Positions 24,048 through 35,928 are shown, counted from the first letter of the stretch. The stretch: DNA of 64,000 nt from Aureobasidium sp. EXF-3400 (GCA_024195585.1 SWBL01000009.1:288202-352201); one strand, 5' to 3'. The notes: generated from the letters alone by a model not told the origin. Translations and numbers: made by a program.

Positions 24048-26422
24048 GCTATGGCGGTGGTATCGCGTTGACGGAGTTAAGATAACGGGTACTGATAAGC
24101 TTTCGAGGTAGACGACGAGGAGAGTAAAAGCTAGGTTGTGGTATGTGTATCCTAGGAACAATGGTAGAGAAGAAAGAGTTGGGTGAATGGGTCATGAACG
24201 AGCGCAGCGGTCAAGCGGCGCAAGATGCTATCAGTGTGACTTGGATCGAGAGTCAGTCGTCCAGCCCTATCAGGCACACGCGTTGATCAGTCTCGCGGGT
24301 GTCGGCCTTCTGTTTGACCACAGCGTTTGTCGTGCGTTTGTCTTCAAAAGTACCTGAGTGGAATCGGAGAGTGTATAAGGGATTATGCGCGATGTGCAAC
24401 TGAAGAGAGAGATCAATGAGAGTGGGAATCGAGGGTATGATGAGGGGTACACGATGTCTACCACCAGCCACCAGGATGTACAATTAGGCGCTAGCTGCTT
24501 TCGTACAATGTCATTGGTCCGGGTCGCCGTTTGCGTCACTGCACGTGGCCAAAAATCACAGTTGCAACAACATCTGTCTCTTCCCGCTTCCCAAATCACC
24601 TTGCTTTTTGCCCGGATGTCCATTTCGTGCATTCCTAGAGCGCGTCCTCGCGTCTGATTCGCGCACTTTGTTACTCAAACCATATCTGAGGCCATAAGTC
24701 GTGCCGTTCACAAGTCTCGGGATCTGCAAGCCGCAGCTGACCCACGCACTCCATGCTCGGAGAGTCCAAAGTCTAATAACACGAAGCCACCAAGGTGGTT
24801 CGCGCAGGCGTCTTGTCTGCTCCTCAGTCATCTGTCAGGTCTCTGTTTGAATGAACTTCGGGAACCTGCATGTTGATATGTCTCATCGGCGATGTTGAGG
24901 GCCTTGCAGCAGCGATCAGATCAATTCGTCACCTGTCCTGCTGACCGCCAATTCGAGCCGTTACTGTTATCACACAGCCTATCTCCTTTGCAGCGGACGC
25001 CGGACACATATGGCAGAGCCTAGTCTCATCATTAAAATCAATGCAACCAGGACATGACTGAGGCCGACTGTGTCAGTACGAAAGAATCTGGGTACTCCCT
25101 TCCAGAGACAGGGCACTAGAATGTACGAGTTGCGACAACCTTCATGTCTTGCATGAACAGTGCAAGGGATACGGGTGGCCGCCCACCGAAGCTTGACCTG
25201 ATCCACACCCGTACCAACGACGCAGGGCATAACGCCAATCTCACTCTAAGGTTATCGTAGAACCTAGTCAAATGTGATTACAGGTATGTATGCAAGGAAG
25301 GTCTCAGATGTGAGATTCTCTTGCGAGACAGAACGGTACAGCTGGCAGAGGCGTCCATCTCGTACAGAAGTACAGAGTAATAGACTACTCCACGTGGCAG
25401 AAGAGGACCAGTCTCAGAAGCCATGCGAAGACTATTACGGAGTATACCCTTCTACAGCTCTATGCTTGGATATGCAAACAAAGCCATGTTAGGCAGCTGT
25501 TATGCAGCACATAAATTCATCCTTGCAGTCAAATCGCACGATCCACTCCTTGTCTCATGCACCTCGTGTTTGCCTTTCAGCCTCCTCCAGATCTTGACAT
25601 TTGACTGCATACGTCCATGCTTACTACGCACTCACTTCTTGTTCCAGATGCGACGACGGTTTGCAAATGATTCTTAGCTCAGGCAGAAGAGCAGGAATTG
25701 GGCAGCATCAGACGGCACTTCAAACGAATTGATTAGCCGACTGTGTTCACAGCCTGAGACCGAGGCAACGGAACGTTCACGTTCACGTTGACCGACCCGT
25801 CCCGCCCGTTGGGAACACCCTGAGACTTCTGACAGAACGAACGACAGGAGAGACGCGACGAACGACACAGCAGTCGTTTCTGAGAGCATGAAGTCGGCGA
25901 AATGTTCAGGAAGAAGTATGACTGAGTGATCTGAATATATGACTCTCCGATGATATCAACTCGTGATGCTCGAAAAGCACGGGAATAAACGTATCGCACC
26001 GCTGATCGGATTTGCTCGGGCGTGATCTTCTCAAGTGGAACCGGTGACGGTTTTGTTCCTGTCTCGAGCTTGCCCGCACCTGCAGCACAACTGTTGCTAT
26101 ACCAAACGTTCTCAAATCTCTTGCTCAATGGAGATGTATGATGTTTGTAAAGCAAATGAGTGTCGTCTACAAGAAGCGATGACAGATAATAGAAGTCTAG
26201 GTGTCTATGGTATGGTCCGAGCCCATCCGGCTCCGCAGCACATCATCATTCAGCCAAATTCCCCTACTCCACCTTTCAACCTTAATCTTTTACCATTAAG
26301 CAGAATCATAACCAAGCTTTTTCGCCGCTCCGCCCTCAACTTTGAACCTCCAACTCCTTCCCACGTTTCCACGTTTTCAGACAAATGCCGTTGAGCAAGT
26401 CGAGGTGCGTCGATCGTCGAAG
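24048..26422. other. 2.4-kb gene-free stretch
   Basis: This lies between the divergent starts of the coiled-coil membrane protein and the rhodopsin-domain gene. Small ORFs on both strands show no domains. One minus-strand frame (25733-26155) has a protein-like patch, KITPEQIRSAVRYVYSRAF, but no start/splice context could be built. No RNA gene or repeat was recognised. Confidence 0.45.
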
Positions 26423-27557
26423 ATGCACCCTGATGTCGACGAGTTCGGACTCGATCCCATCTCGACAATCGTAGTGGGTGGTGTCATGTTCATACTGACA
26501 GCCATCGCGCTGTCCCTGAGAGTGTACGTACGAGGCTTCCTCATCAAGTCGTTCGGCTGGGATGACAGGCTTTTGTGCTTTGCTTTTTTTCTCTACACCG
26601 GCAACTGTATTATCCTGATTCTCATGGGAGCAACACAAGCCGTTAATGGCATTGAAGACGTGTCTGCAAACCGGGAACTTGGAAAGGTAATTTGTTCATC
26701 CAAGAAGTTCTGACTCTGGTGCTGATTCAAAGCAGCTAGCAATCGCTGGCATAACTGTCTGGAATGGGACCGAAATATTCATCAAGCTTTCTGCAGCATT
26801 CTTCTTCCTCAGACTGGTTCAGGAAATATGGCAGAGGCGTACCATACTGATCGCAATCACCATCTATGTCACAGTCATGACTACCGTCATCTTAATCACC
26901 ATCTTCCAATGCGGGGCCCCCTCAAACATCTTCATACATCGGAACTGCCTGGACTGGGATTCAGTGATGGGACCTATCAGCTATTTCAGTGGAGCCTTGA
27001 CCGCAATAACTGACTGGATATTTGTCCTGACTACTGTAAGCCTTGTCTTGAAGACCAAGATGCCACCTCGAGCCAAGATATCCGTCGTCTTGCTCCTCTC
27101 ACTAGCCGCCATGGGTAGCATAGTCTCAATTGCACGAATCCCTTTCATTCGTGGAGGAAGATATCAACTCAACACAACCGCAAAACTCCCTCGAGTGGTC
27201 ATTCTCGCGGCCATAGAAGCAGGAATTGGGATCATCGCACTGTCACTGGCCACACTTCGACCGCTCGTCAAGACCTGGATGGATGCATTGAGCAGCAAAG
27301 CCTCATCTTCATCTGAAGATGTTGAACGCCAGGTTGGTGCCGCGGCACACCGTGGAGTACCAGCTCTAGTGGTCGCCGGCCCATCTGTGCAGGAAGAATA
27401 TGAAGTCATTGATATCGAGATGGCGAGGCCCAAAGACCGACGTACAGATTCGCATTGGAACGATCAAGTAATTGCGACTATTTCCATGCCTTCGGAAATT
27501 TCTGGAAGATATGGCGTCCTGGATAGTGTATACTCTGCCGACATGCATCAGAGATGA
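26423..27557 (+). CDS. Integral membrane protein with fungal rhodopsin-like domain
   Basis: Two exons: 26423-26686 and 26736-27557 (49-nt intron after GELGK-like ANRELGK), 361 residues. Seven hydrophobic spans are visible, from ISTIVVGGVMFILTAIALSL to VVILAAIEAGIGIIALSLAT. The conserved fungal-only features are present: RVYVRGFLIKSFGWDD after span 1, and FQCG with a later CLDW cysteine in the extracellular loop. A hydrophilic cytosolic tail follows with SSKASSSSEDVERQ and RYGVLDSVYS. This is the large 'rhodopsin domain-containing / SC1-like' family of Pezizomycotina, related to Pth11-type receptor-like proteins; there is no retinal-binding lysine evidence, and the role (surface sensing, secondary metabolism) is unknown for most members. 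It overlaps nothing; the next gene starts 88 bp downstream on the same strand. Confidence 0.86.
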
Positions 27558-27645
27558 GAGAGCATTGGACTTTGAACAAATCATAATATCGACACTACTA
27601 CAGAGGAACATACAGTACCGCATTCAAGAACTGACCAGGGAGAGC

Positions 27646-28909
27646 ATGACCAAGCCGCTCACTCCGCATACGCCAGTGCGAGCCTCAAGCGTTTCCGCCA
27701 TGAACACCGCTGGCATAGAGCCCGCACTCGTTCAGCCCACCGTCGACCAATCCTCGAGCCCTCAGGAGCACCAAGCCCAGGGAACCCAGTCACATCAAGA
27801 CGAGCTCGTGGACAATCACTCCCAGCAACATCAGTCCAACACCGACCATGCTTCGTACCCTCAGGAGAATCACTCTAAGAAACCTCAGCCAGACCAAGGC
27901 CAAGAAGATCAAGACGAATCAAGCGAGGGCAACACCACTCAATCCTCTCGCCTCGACCAGGTTCCTGTCGTGCATCTTCCCTCTGTTTTGTACACAGCCC
28001 AGGGACACCAAGACACTCCGATCGTCATCCCTCCGGTCGATCGATCCTTCGCCATTGATCAATATGACCGCATCCAGTATGTCTCCTTCTCTGATGAGTA
28101 TATCAATCCTCGTCAGCAACACCAGCGATGCCGTCAACACCCACATCTACGCCGCCCAGTTGTGGAATGCGTTGTTGGCCCAACGCCAGCAGGAGATCCG
28201 CGACGCGACTTTCTTCGTCCTCCCAGGCGACGCCACATTCGACCTCGTCCGCACAGCCAACAGCGGTGGTACAACTATCCTCAAGCTTGTTCAACATGCG
28301 TTGCTTGCCCAGTCGCCCTCCGCTCGCCGCGCCCTACTGCTTGATTGGTACTGCTCTAACAACTTCATCGTCTCCTTCAACCTCGCCATGTCCGGTACAA
28401 GGCGCTCCGACCTTGAACGAGCCCTCGGTCTTCTTGGTCCTACTCTTTCGGCCTGTCTCTTCACACCCATGGTCAACAAAATCACGCCCCGTGTTTACAT
28501 CCACTGTGGCAACGTTGAGGAAGGTGTCTCGTTTGTCTCCCTCGTGCAGTGGTTCAAATTGTTCTACAACGGTCCGCTCTCGAAGGACAAGCTTGCAAAT
28601 GTTCAGACTGGATTTGGGACCGATCACCCCAATCCCGCCCAATTTGCCCTCGTGTGGACTCCTCCTGAAGACGACGCTTACATACCAGACAAGAGAGCTA
28701 TGAACCGCGTTCTTCACAATCTGCGCAAGGAGGCTGCTCAGGTTGCCGAGGACGCCAACCAACACATCGATGCAGCTATGTATGTCTACCACTGGCTCAC
28801 CAACGACAACACTCCAGCCATCAGAGTGGACAGGCTTCCTAAATCGAGAGCCAAAGTGTGTCATCTGATCGGAGAGAATTCAAAGCACTTGGATACAAGG
28901 CTGCAATGA
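27646..28909 (+). CDS. Orphan protein with Gln/Ser-rich N-terminus
   Basis: Two exons: 27646-28076 and 28117-28909, joined by a short 40-nt intron (GTATGT...CGTCAG). It is needed to pass from the disordered N-terminal frame to the long C-terminal frame, giving DRIHNTSDAVNTHIYAAQL. The product is 407 residues. Residues 1-140 are rich in Gln, Ser, His and Pro and look disordered. Residues about 150-407 form a folded-looking domain (IYAAQLWNALLAQRQQEIRD, SFNLAMSGTRRSDLERALGL, YVYHWLTNDNTPAIRVDRL). I recognise no family. There is no signal peptide or membrane span. It may be restricted to this lineage, like its downstream neighbour. The start could be another upstream ATG. Confidence 0.6.
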
Positions 28910-29182
28910 GGATGTACATGGGAAAGTCCGACCCCTGTTTCGCTTTTAGTTGTAGTTGCGTCAATTCAATTTCACTTAGCTGATGTGCACCTTCCTTTCT
29001 AATCTTCCAACAACCATGACATCGCATTCTGTACCGAATGGCCCTCGCACCACTGCACCTTCCTGTCTTTTGACAACAATCCATGCCATCTACCATCTCT
29101 TTCCTCCTCTCTCTTCTCTCTCATATCACGTCGTATCACACATCTATCTCTCTCTTCTCTCACATCTCTTCTCTTTCCGGCC

Positions 29183-31095
29183 ATGCAGCGTGACGAGTTG
29201 AAGGAATACGATTCCCTCCCTCTTTACGAAAAGGTCCGCCACAGTCTTCCGCCGGCTTCTTCGATCACCCACGGCAGCATTCGAAGATGCATCTTTGCCC
29301 TGCCTGGCTTCACTTTCGCAGACGGCAGTGGCTACGTCCTCACTGAGAAGTCAATCGAGCGGCGCTGCAAATTCATTCTCTCACGCCTACGCGAAGAGTA
29401 CGTTTACCTTTGTCTCTTCTCTATCCACCTCACTGACACCTGTCAGAGCTGCAGCGCAGGAAGGTGGCGATCTTCAAGACACCTCAGTCGCCAATCTTCA
29501 AGACACTTCAGCCGCCAATCTCACCGTCACCGATGCCATCACCGAGTCCGCCATCACCGCCACCGATGCTATCACCGAATCAACTCCCAGCAAAGTGGCC
29601 CTCAGCAACGCACCCGCATCCCACAAAAGAGCATCGTCCATCAACAACACAGCAGCAGCATCATCCAAAAGAGCATCATCCATCAAGCCACCAGCCGCTA
29701 GATCCGGGCGTGGGTCCAAGAAAAGAACCAAGGCGACGGCAGCGCCTCTCTCAGCTGTTCCCGCACAGTCAGTTGAAGCCTTTGGACTCAACAACGCCGC
29801 CATGCCGTCCTCCAACCAGGACTGGTCCTTCATGCCTCAAAGCATGAGCTCTGGACCCTACAACGCCGCCATGCCGTGGTGGAACCCTCGATTCAACCAA
29901 GACCAGTCTTTCATGCCCCTAGGCATGAGCTCTGGACCCTATAACGCCGCCATGCCGTCGTCGAACTCTTAGTTCAACCCAGACTGGTCTTTCATGCCCC
30001 TAGGCATGAGCTTTGGATCCAACAACGCTGCCATGCCATCATGGAGCTCTCAATTCAACCAGGACTGGCATCTAATGCCTCCCCCCCATAGGGTTTGGAT
30101 CCAACAACCCCGCCATGCCGTCGTCGCAGTCCCATTTCAACCAAGACTTGCCTTTGATGCCCCATGTCTCTGGGTTTCACTCCAATGACAACCGCATGCC
30201 GTCTCCCATCTTCCACGACGATGAACAGCAAACCATCAGACACACAGAAGAACCCACCATCACAGAGCGCGAGGATGGCTCTCTACCTGGCGAGACCATC
30301 ATGCTGTCTCCTGTACTCCCTGGCGCAAGTGAGCGGTTCATTCCACATGAGGATCCTGTCTTGCCAGTCCGCGATGATGCCACGCCCCCTGTCAATCCTC
30401 AGCAATCTATTCCACCCAGCGGCCGGGTGCTTAGAACTCTCCTCCCTCGGCCAGGTGAAGCATCTGATAACGTCGTCGCTCCACCTACCAAAAAGGAAAA
30501 GAAAGCAATGAAGATGGCCGACACTGGCACTCCCAATCCGCATAAGCTCGTCGCAAGCACAGCTGCCGACCTCTCCGGTGGGGACAAAAGAGCCGTTTTC
30601 AGATGTCCCTTGAAGACATGCTCGGCCCACCTCCCTCGTCAAGCTACGCTCAGACAGCTCTGGACACACTGCAGCAAGTCTAGCCACTCGACCGGACTCT
30701 ATCAGCAGAACCACTACCCTTGCGAGTTCGGCTGCGCCATCGGCTTCCCTGATGCGGTCAGTCGTCTTGATCACTACGCAGAAGTAAGATGCGGAAAAGG
30801 AGACCTTCCCGTTCGTTGTCCCGAGCCTGGATGCAAACACTCGATCAACAGGCCTGAGGCCTCGATAGACGCCATAATCGGAGCCTTTCTACTTCATTAC
30901 ACCATGAAGCACGCTTGTTACAGCATGGACTACGTTTGTGATTTGGCCTTCCCCGACAGAAAGACGATGTATTGTCATTATCTCGGAGGTATCACCAGCC
31001 GTGGAAAGCTCTTTAACAGGACTGCAGTTGCAGGTCACCGCGACAAGGTTCTCCGCCAGTTCGTCGCTCAGGAAAACATTGTTATCAACTCTTAG
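29183..31095 (+). pseudogene. Broken orphan gene: tandem-repeat middle and Cys/His-rich C-terminus
   Basis: Exon 1 (29183-29397, MQRDELKEYDSLPLYEKV...) splices over 49 nt (GTACGT...CTGTCAG) to 29447 and reads EEAAAQEGGDLQDTS, then Ala/Thr/Ser-rich repeats, then five ~27-residue repeats (NAAMPSSN...FNQDWSFMP). In the third repeat the frame meets TAG at 29970-29972 where sister copies have a Gln or Arg codon. In the fourth repeat an extra base in a C-run (about 30080) shifts the frame by +1. Beyond that, the frame at 30103-31095 continues for about 330 residues with Cys/His-rich segments (FRCPLKTCSAHLPRQATL, HYPCEFGCAIGF, RCPEPGCKHS) like degenerate C2H2 fingers. If intact it would be about 620 residues. 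Alternatives are two separate genes, a non-canonical intron covering both lesions, or sequencing error. Confidence 0.55.
29859..30183 (+). repeat. Tandem 81-bp coding repeat
   Basis: Units start at 29859 (81 bp), 29940 (81 bp), 30021 (82 bp) and 30103 (81 bp), each beginning with (T/A)A(C/T)AAC..GCCATGCC and containing TTCAACC(A/C)(A/G)GAC. A partial first unit precedes at about 29785. The 82-bp unit carries the +1 frameshift; the second unit's neighbour carries the TAG. Confidence 0.85.
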
Positions 31096-31364
31096 CTGTC
31101 CCTTCTATAGCTCAATATCATTTAAATGTTGTCCAGTCTCACCCTCAAAATACCAATACGAATAGGATTTAGGGTAGCCTCTTGTGTTTAGAACTCTAGA
31201 AGGACACGTCCGAAGCCTACCGCACACGGTCTCGAACGACAACTCTGCAACTGATATGATTCATTAGGCCAGCCTGATTCGAAATTACAACCATTCGCTA
31301 TCGACAATCTACACGTGTATCACATTATCTGAGCGTCCCAATCGTAGAGTCTGGTTTGTCTCTG

Positions 31365-32139
31365 ATGTCGCACCTGCATTCGCCGATGGAAAGTATCCCC
31401 AATCTGCTCGGTATATACACAGATCCCGAGGGAGGCTGGCACCTCGTAGACTTCCCATCTCCCATCTCCCTTCGTGTTGTATATGGCGATGGTGGAAGTG
31501 GCAAGTACTTCATCTTCATTTACCGTGATAGTGGCAACCATATCGCTGAGGACCTCGACGCGTCTCGAGACCGTATCATCCGGCATTGTCGAAAGTTCAC
31601 AATGTCCATGCGGCTCATCGGCGAGGCACAATGTCGTATCATCCTCGTTGCCATTCGCTCGTCTGGTTCAAAGTCGTTACTAGTACCCTCGTTTGATGGT
31701 GATACCGACCTCGAGTTACACATGCCTGCCGACGGTCTGCCTCAGACTCATACATCACAGTTCAGCCATTACAAAGACATTCAAAGATTGTGCCAGAACG
31801 TCCTCCACAGTAGCCATCGGCGGACATATCATACATGCTCTTACTCGTGGCCAAACCCCGGTCATAGTTTCTCTAGGCATCGAAGCATTCTCTACGAGCT
31901 GGACGTGTGTTCAGAAGTACATGGAACATCTCAATCATCGTTATGGGGCCATTCAATTTGTGCTCCGACACTATGGTGTCGCTGATACAGAACGATTAAA
32001 GGCGATATGCCCAGAAGAGGACAGTGGGCTTGCACATGGCTTCTACAACGCTGCTCAATTTGCAGAGGATCGAGACAGTGGAGTCGTGGCATTTCAGGCC
32101 GAGCTCGACGAGAGATATGCAAAGAACCTACACACGTAG
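31365..32139 (+). pseudogene. Possible decayed orphan ORF with a frame jump
   Basis: Frame 1 from an ATG at 31365 reads MSHLHSPMESIPNLLGIYT, then GKYFIFIYRDSGNHIAEDL, and loses protein character near 31790. A second plus-strand frame then reads as protein to a stop at 32139 (TVAIGGHIIHALTRGQTPV, RHYGVADTERLKAICPEEDS). The switch needs +1; no good intron explains it. No family was recognised. It may be a broken gene, a gene with an intron I failed to place, or chance. Confidence 0.3.
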
Positions 32140-32431
32140 CACACTGCGCACCAAGATGCAGCTAGATGCTTTTCGGGTTTGAGAACCATGTCTAAACTCA
32201 AAGATGAGTAGCTGCACAGATCCCCAGTCTGTCCTCCTTCTAATGATACATAAATATCAATGCACAACATTGTAACACTTTCTGTCTCTATAATGTAGTA
32301 ATGTACGATAAAAGCATATCACACAGACAGCCATGAAAAGCTAGAATAGTTTCGACGAACGGTGTAGTTCAAACCAGCAAAAAAACTAGAGCTAAGCTCT
32401 TTGGAAAAACTCACATTCTCATCCCTTGATC

Positions 32432-32556
32432 TTAGCCACCAAATGTCGGTCATTTGGCTAAATACATGGATTAAGGCGTACACGGCGGGATTTGAACGGT
32501 GGTTTTATTACCGCATTTGTAAAGGGCGTGAGTGTAAGCCGTTACACCACTCAGCT
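32432..32556 (-). other. tRNA-like A-box/B-box pair followed by a strong hairpin
   Basis: On the minus strand AGCTGAGTGG (32556-32547) fits a Pol III A box, and it can fold a D-arm (GCTG with CGGC). GTTCAAATCC (32497-32488) fits a B box. The T stem and acceptor stem do not pair, so this is not a working tRNA as read. Just downstream, TTAGCC...CCAAATG / CATTTGGCTAA (32432-32461 on plus) forms a near-perfect hairpin with a three-base bulge. It could be a tRNA relic, a SINE-like head, or chance. Confidence 0.3.
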
Positions 32557-32727
32557 GATTTACAAGCAATCAAGGAGTTGAGGTGAATATGTATATTAGA
32601 AGGAAGTGAAGGGTAGATTTGTGAAATGAGGTGGAGTGAAGCGAGTATGTATGTTTGTTATGGTTAGTGCGAGTCATCTTATACATCTCTATCCCACCCT
32701 CCTTCTTTGGTAAACAAAGCTATGCAA

Positions 32728-32823
32728 ATGCACAGTTCTTTCTTTGTTGAAGATGAGTCCTTGATGAGCCGATAGTTTCATGGTCTTCAGTGGATGCTTT
32801 CTATATCTAAAGGGACTATGCAT
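32728..32823. repeat. Foldback (MITE-like) element, copy A
   Basis: This is a 96-bp copy of a family found three times here. It begins ATGCACAGTTCTTTCT and ends with GGGACTATGCAT, so its right end has diverged slightly. It shares CGATA and AGTGGA blocks with copy B at the same positions. It lies 115 bp past the stop codon of the S1/P1 nuclease gene. Confidence 0.8.
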
Positions 32824-32937
32824 TTTTCGTAGTTATTCGCGTAACCAAACCTTGCACGAGGGGATGTGGCACTGGGATCGGGCGATATTATAACAGTGTC
32901 TTACCTATATATACATATACACAACATGTGCAATATC

Positions 32938-34014
32938 CTACTCGCCGCGATCAGAACCTGACAACCAGTTTGGATCTGTCTGCAACACAATGTTCTGATC
33001 GCGATGAGCATCACCATCTACCAACTTGTTCAACCAAGTCCCCAATCTGAAGATAGCCTTACTCATCTGTAGCTCCACAATGGGAAAGGCACCAGTCGCA
33101 TAGCCGCTGGTGGCTAGATCTGTACCATTGATGGCTTTTGCATAGACGTAATCGCAATTCAGCGCATTGCTATCACGAGCCCAGCTGAGTGCACACTCCA
33201 AGGACCTAGACGGATCGGTGCAAGAAATCCACTCAGAAGTAGGGATTTCAAAGTCATCTTTCTGGATGCGAGAGACGAGGTGTTGGAAGAAAGGTTGGAT
33301 GGTTGTGTTAGGGAAACTGGTGACGTTTGCGTCGGCGTAGACGATATAGCCATCCCAGACCTACACACATGATATTAGCAAACCCTGGACGGATGTTTGG
33401 AGTAGAGAAAGCAAAGAGCGGGACTTACAGCATGTAACTCAGTAGTCACATTCCCAAACACAACCTCAATCCCATTCCCCCCCGCCGCCCTCCCAGACGC
33501 ATGCAAAGGCTGAGCAATATCACCCAAGAAATGCACAACCCACTTCAATGCATACGAACACTGTAAATCGTCTCCACTCACCAACTCACCCATCTTCACT
33601 CTCTCTATACAAGACTTGAGTATCTGCGTCTGATTGGCAATGGCAGAAACCACACAACCGCCTTTTGAGCAGTCACGATGGTAATAGACGTTACAGTAAT
33701 AGGGTGCATTGTCTGCAGAGTCAATCCAGTGCCATTGGTAGCTGAAGGCACCTTCAGGGGTATGGGCGTAGTCGTCTGCCCAGGCTGCTGCGAGGCCGAT
33801 GCTGGAGTTGTAGTGGGGTTCGAGGATTTGGTGGAGGATAGATCTTGTGGTGGGGGTTAGGAGTTGTTCTGCGCTGTAGCCGATTTGTTGGTGGACGTCT
33901 GTGGTGGGAGTTAGAGATGTGAATTGTGTGTGGGTGGTTAATGATACCTTTGTTCCAAGCTGTTGTGCTGGTTGCGAGGAAGGCGCTAGCTATGAGGACT
34001 GAATTGGCGAGCAT
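32938..34014 (-). CDS. Secreted S1/P1-type zinc nuclease
   Basis: Three exons: 33948-34014, 33429-33898 and 32938-33360 (introns 49 and 68 nt), 319 residues. The signal peptide ends at Ala19, leaving Trp20 as mature N-terminus; in this family that Trp binds zinc through its amino group. The other ligands are visible: His in AWNKDVHQQIGY, Asp in AAWADDYAH, His in YQWHWIDSAD, His and Asp in KWVVHFLGDIAQPLHASG, and His/Asp in TELHAVWDGY. Cysteines in YYCNVYYHRDC and GGCVVSA fit the known disulfides. WARDSNALNCDYVYAKA marks the C-terminal part. It cleaves single-stranded DNA and RNA and removes 3' phosphates outside the cell, probably for nutrient supply. Its start is divergent from ERV41, 260 bp away. 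Confidence 0.93.
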
Positions 34015-34274
34015 GTCTTACTTCTTATCAGGAAGTGTGGCCCGGAAAGACCGATGAATAGGCAAGGTGTAGAAGTTGTTTTATTCAATGACAAATGAGA
34101 CGGCTGATGATACCAAGGATCCTGAGTGGATGTACAATAAATACAGAGCGAGATTAGAGTTATGGGTGGTTGACAAGGGACTGTGGAGAAGATGGAAATG
34201 CGGGGAGAAACATGTCAAGGTGGCCTTCCAACAGTTTTACTCTTTCACATGTCAAAGCAGTCTTGAGCAGCAAC

Positions 34275-35521
34275 ATGAATGGCTTTTCCGACCGTGGGCT
34301 CGACGAGGGAGCTTTCGGAGAGTCAAAGGCCACTTCGGTCGTAAAAGCCTTTGACGCTTTTCGTACGTGCTGTCCTCCTATTCTTCCAAGAGAGCACCGC
34401 TGACCTCTCCACGCACAGCCAAAACCAAACCCTCGTACCAGACAAAGACGCAGAATGGAGGAGTGTGGACGCTCTTCCTCGCGCTGGCCTCGTTCCTGCT
34501 GGCAGTGACCGAGGTGCGCCGCTGGTACACTGGCGAAACCCACCACACCTTCAGCGTCGAAAAGGGCATCTCGCACAACCTGCAGCTCAACCTCGACATT
34601 GTCGTCGCCATGAAGTGCGACGACCTACACCTCAACGTCCAAGACGCCTCTGGTGACCGCATCATGGCTTCCCAAGCCCTCTCCCGTAACCCTACCCTCT
34701 GGTCCCAGTGGGACAACATCAAAGGCGCTCATTCCCTGGGCAGCAGCGCTGCTGAAAGAGGTGGTGTTGATTACCAAGAGGAGGATGTACACGATTACTT
34801 GGGAGCTGCCCGTAAAAAGAGAAAGTTTGCAAAGACACCGAGATTGGGTAGAGGTGCTGTGGCCGACTCTTGTCGCATCTTTGGCAGCCTCGAGCTCAAT
34901 AAGGTACAAGGAGATTTCCACATTACCGCTCGCGGTCACGGCTACGTCGAGTTTGGCCAACATCTGGATCACTCGACCTTCAACTTCACGCATCAGATCA
35001 ACGAGTTGAGTTTCGGACCTTTCTATCCTGGTTTGAATAACCCGCTGGACAATACGCGCACTGCTACCGAGCAGCACTTTGAAAAGTTCCAGTACTATCT
35101 TTCGGTTGTGCCGACGGTGTATACCGATAACCCTTCCGCCCTGCAGAAGTACTCTGATGCAGCTGTTCCTTTGTCCTCTGGCGATGACTCGGTTCCTGCT
35201 CCTCGTCTGCCTCGCAACACAATTTTCACCAACCAATACGCCGTCACTGAGCAATCCCACATCGTCTCAGAACGCCAGGTCCCTGGTATCTTTGTCAAAT
35301 TCGACATTGAGCCTTTGATGTTGACCATTGCTGAGGAGTGGGGTGGCGTGTTGAATTTGTTGATCAGATTGGTCAATGTGGTCAGTGGTGTTTTGGTTGC
35401 TGGTGGCTGGGTCTTCCAGATTCAAGAGTGGGCTAATGAGGTTGCGGGAAGAAGGAGGCAGAGGAGGCAAGATGGACACGGGGGTGTCTTGACGGGGAGA
35501 AAGAGTATGGATAAGAATTAG
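34275..35521 (+). CDS. ERV41: ER-Golgi cargo receptor subunit Erv41 (ERGIC-2 family)
   Basis: Two exons: 34275-34362 and 34419-35521 (56-nt intron), 396 residues. The join gives VVKAFDAFPKTKPSYQTKT, the conserved N-terminus of Erv41/Erv46 proteins, followed by the first span (VWTLFLALASFLLAVTEVRRW). The lumenal domain has HTFSVEKGISHNLQLNLDI, DSCRIFGSLELNKVQGDFHI and the DHSTFNFTHQINELSFG block. A second span sits near residue 350 (LIRLVNVVSGVLVAGGWVF), followed by a short basic cytosolic tail. With Erv46 it cycles in COPI/COPII vesicles and retrieves ER residents. The ATG at 34275 is the only start that keeps frame over the intron. Confidence 0.94.
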
Positions 35522-35928
35522 ATCTTGAAAGAATCAGGTATTGGTATTTACTCTACTTTTCCAAAAGTGCTTCCTCCAGTGTGCTGAAGTCTGTGACTCT
35601 TGAGCCTCTCCAACGAGTATCTAGAGCGACATCCTCACTGTAAAAAGGCACAAAGGTTTCTTGACCAATGATGTGTCCCAAGAGAGTCCGAAGCACATTG
35701 CTTCTCAGTGGTCACTACCCTGCTTATTTAGAGTATGGTGCATCTTTACAGCTATACGTATTACATACTTTTGCACACCTGTGATGTCAACCCGGCAGTC
35801 AACATCATCCCGCATGGAGAGTGGGGTAGCAGATCGAACCCCACATGGCAGCTCATATCAACCTCGCTCTGCCCATCTTCTTCCATCACACATTGCAATT
35901 CAAACTTAGAGATTTTACATCCAAAACC
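35522..35928. other. Intergenic region
   Basis: This is the 3' flank of ERV41 and promoter of the MetE-like gene. Nothing else was recognised. Confidence 0.5.

Noticed and set aside
25733..26155. Minus-strand ORF with a protein-like patch (TPEQIRSAVRYVYSRAF)
   Set aside because: No plausible start, splice sites or family match; the remainder is low complexity.
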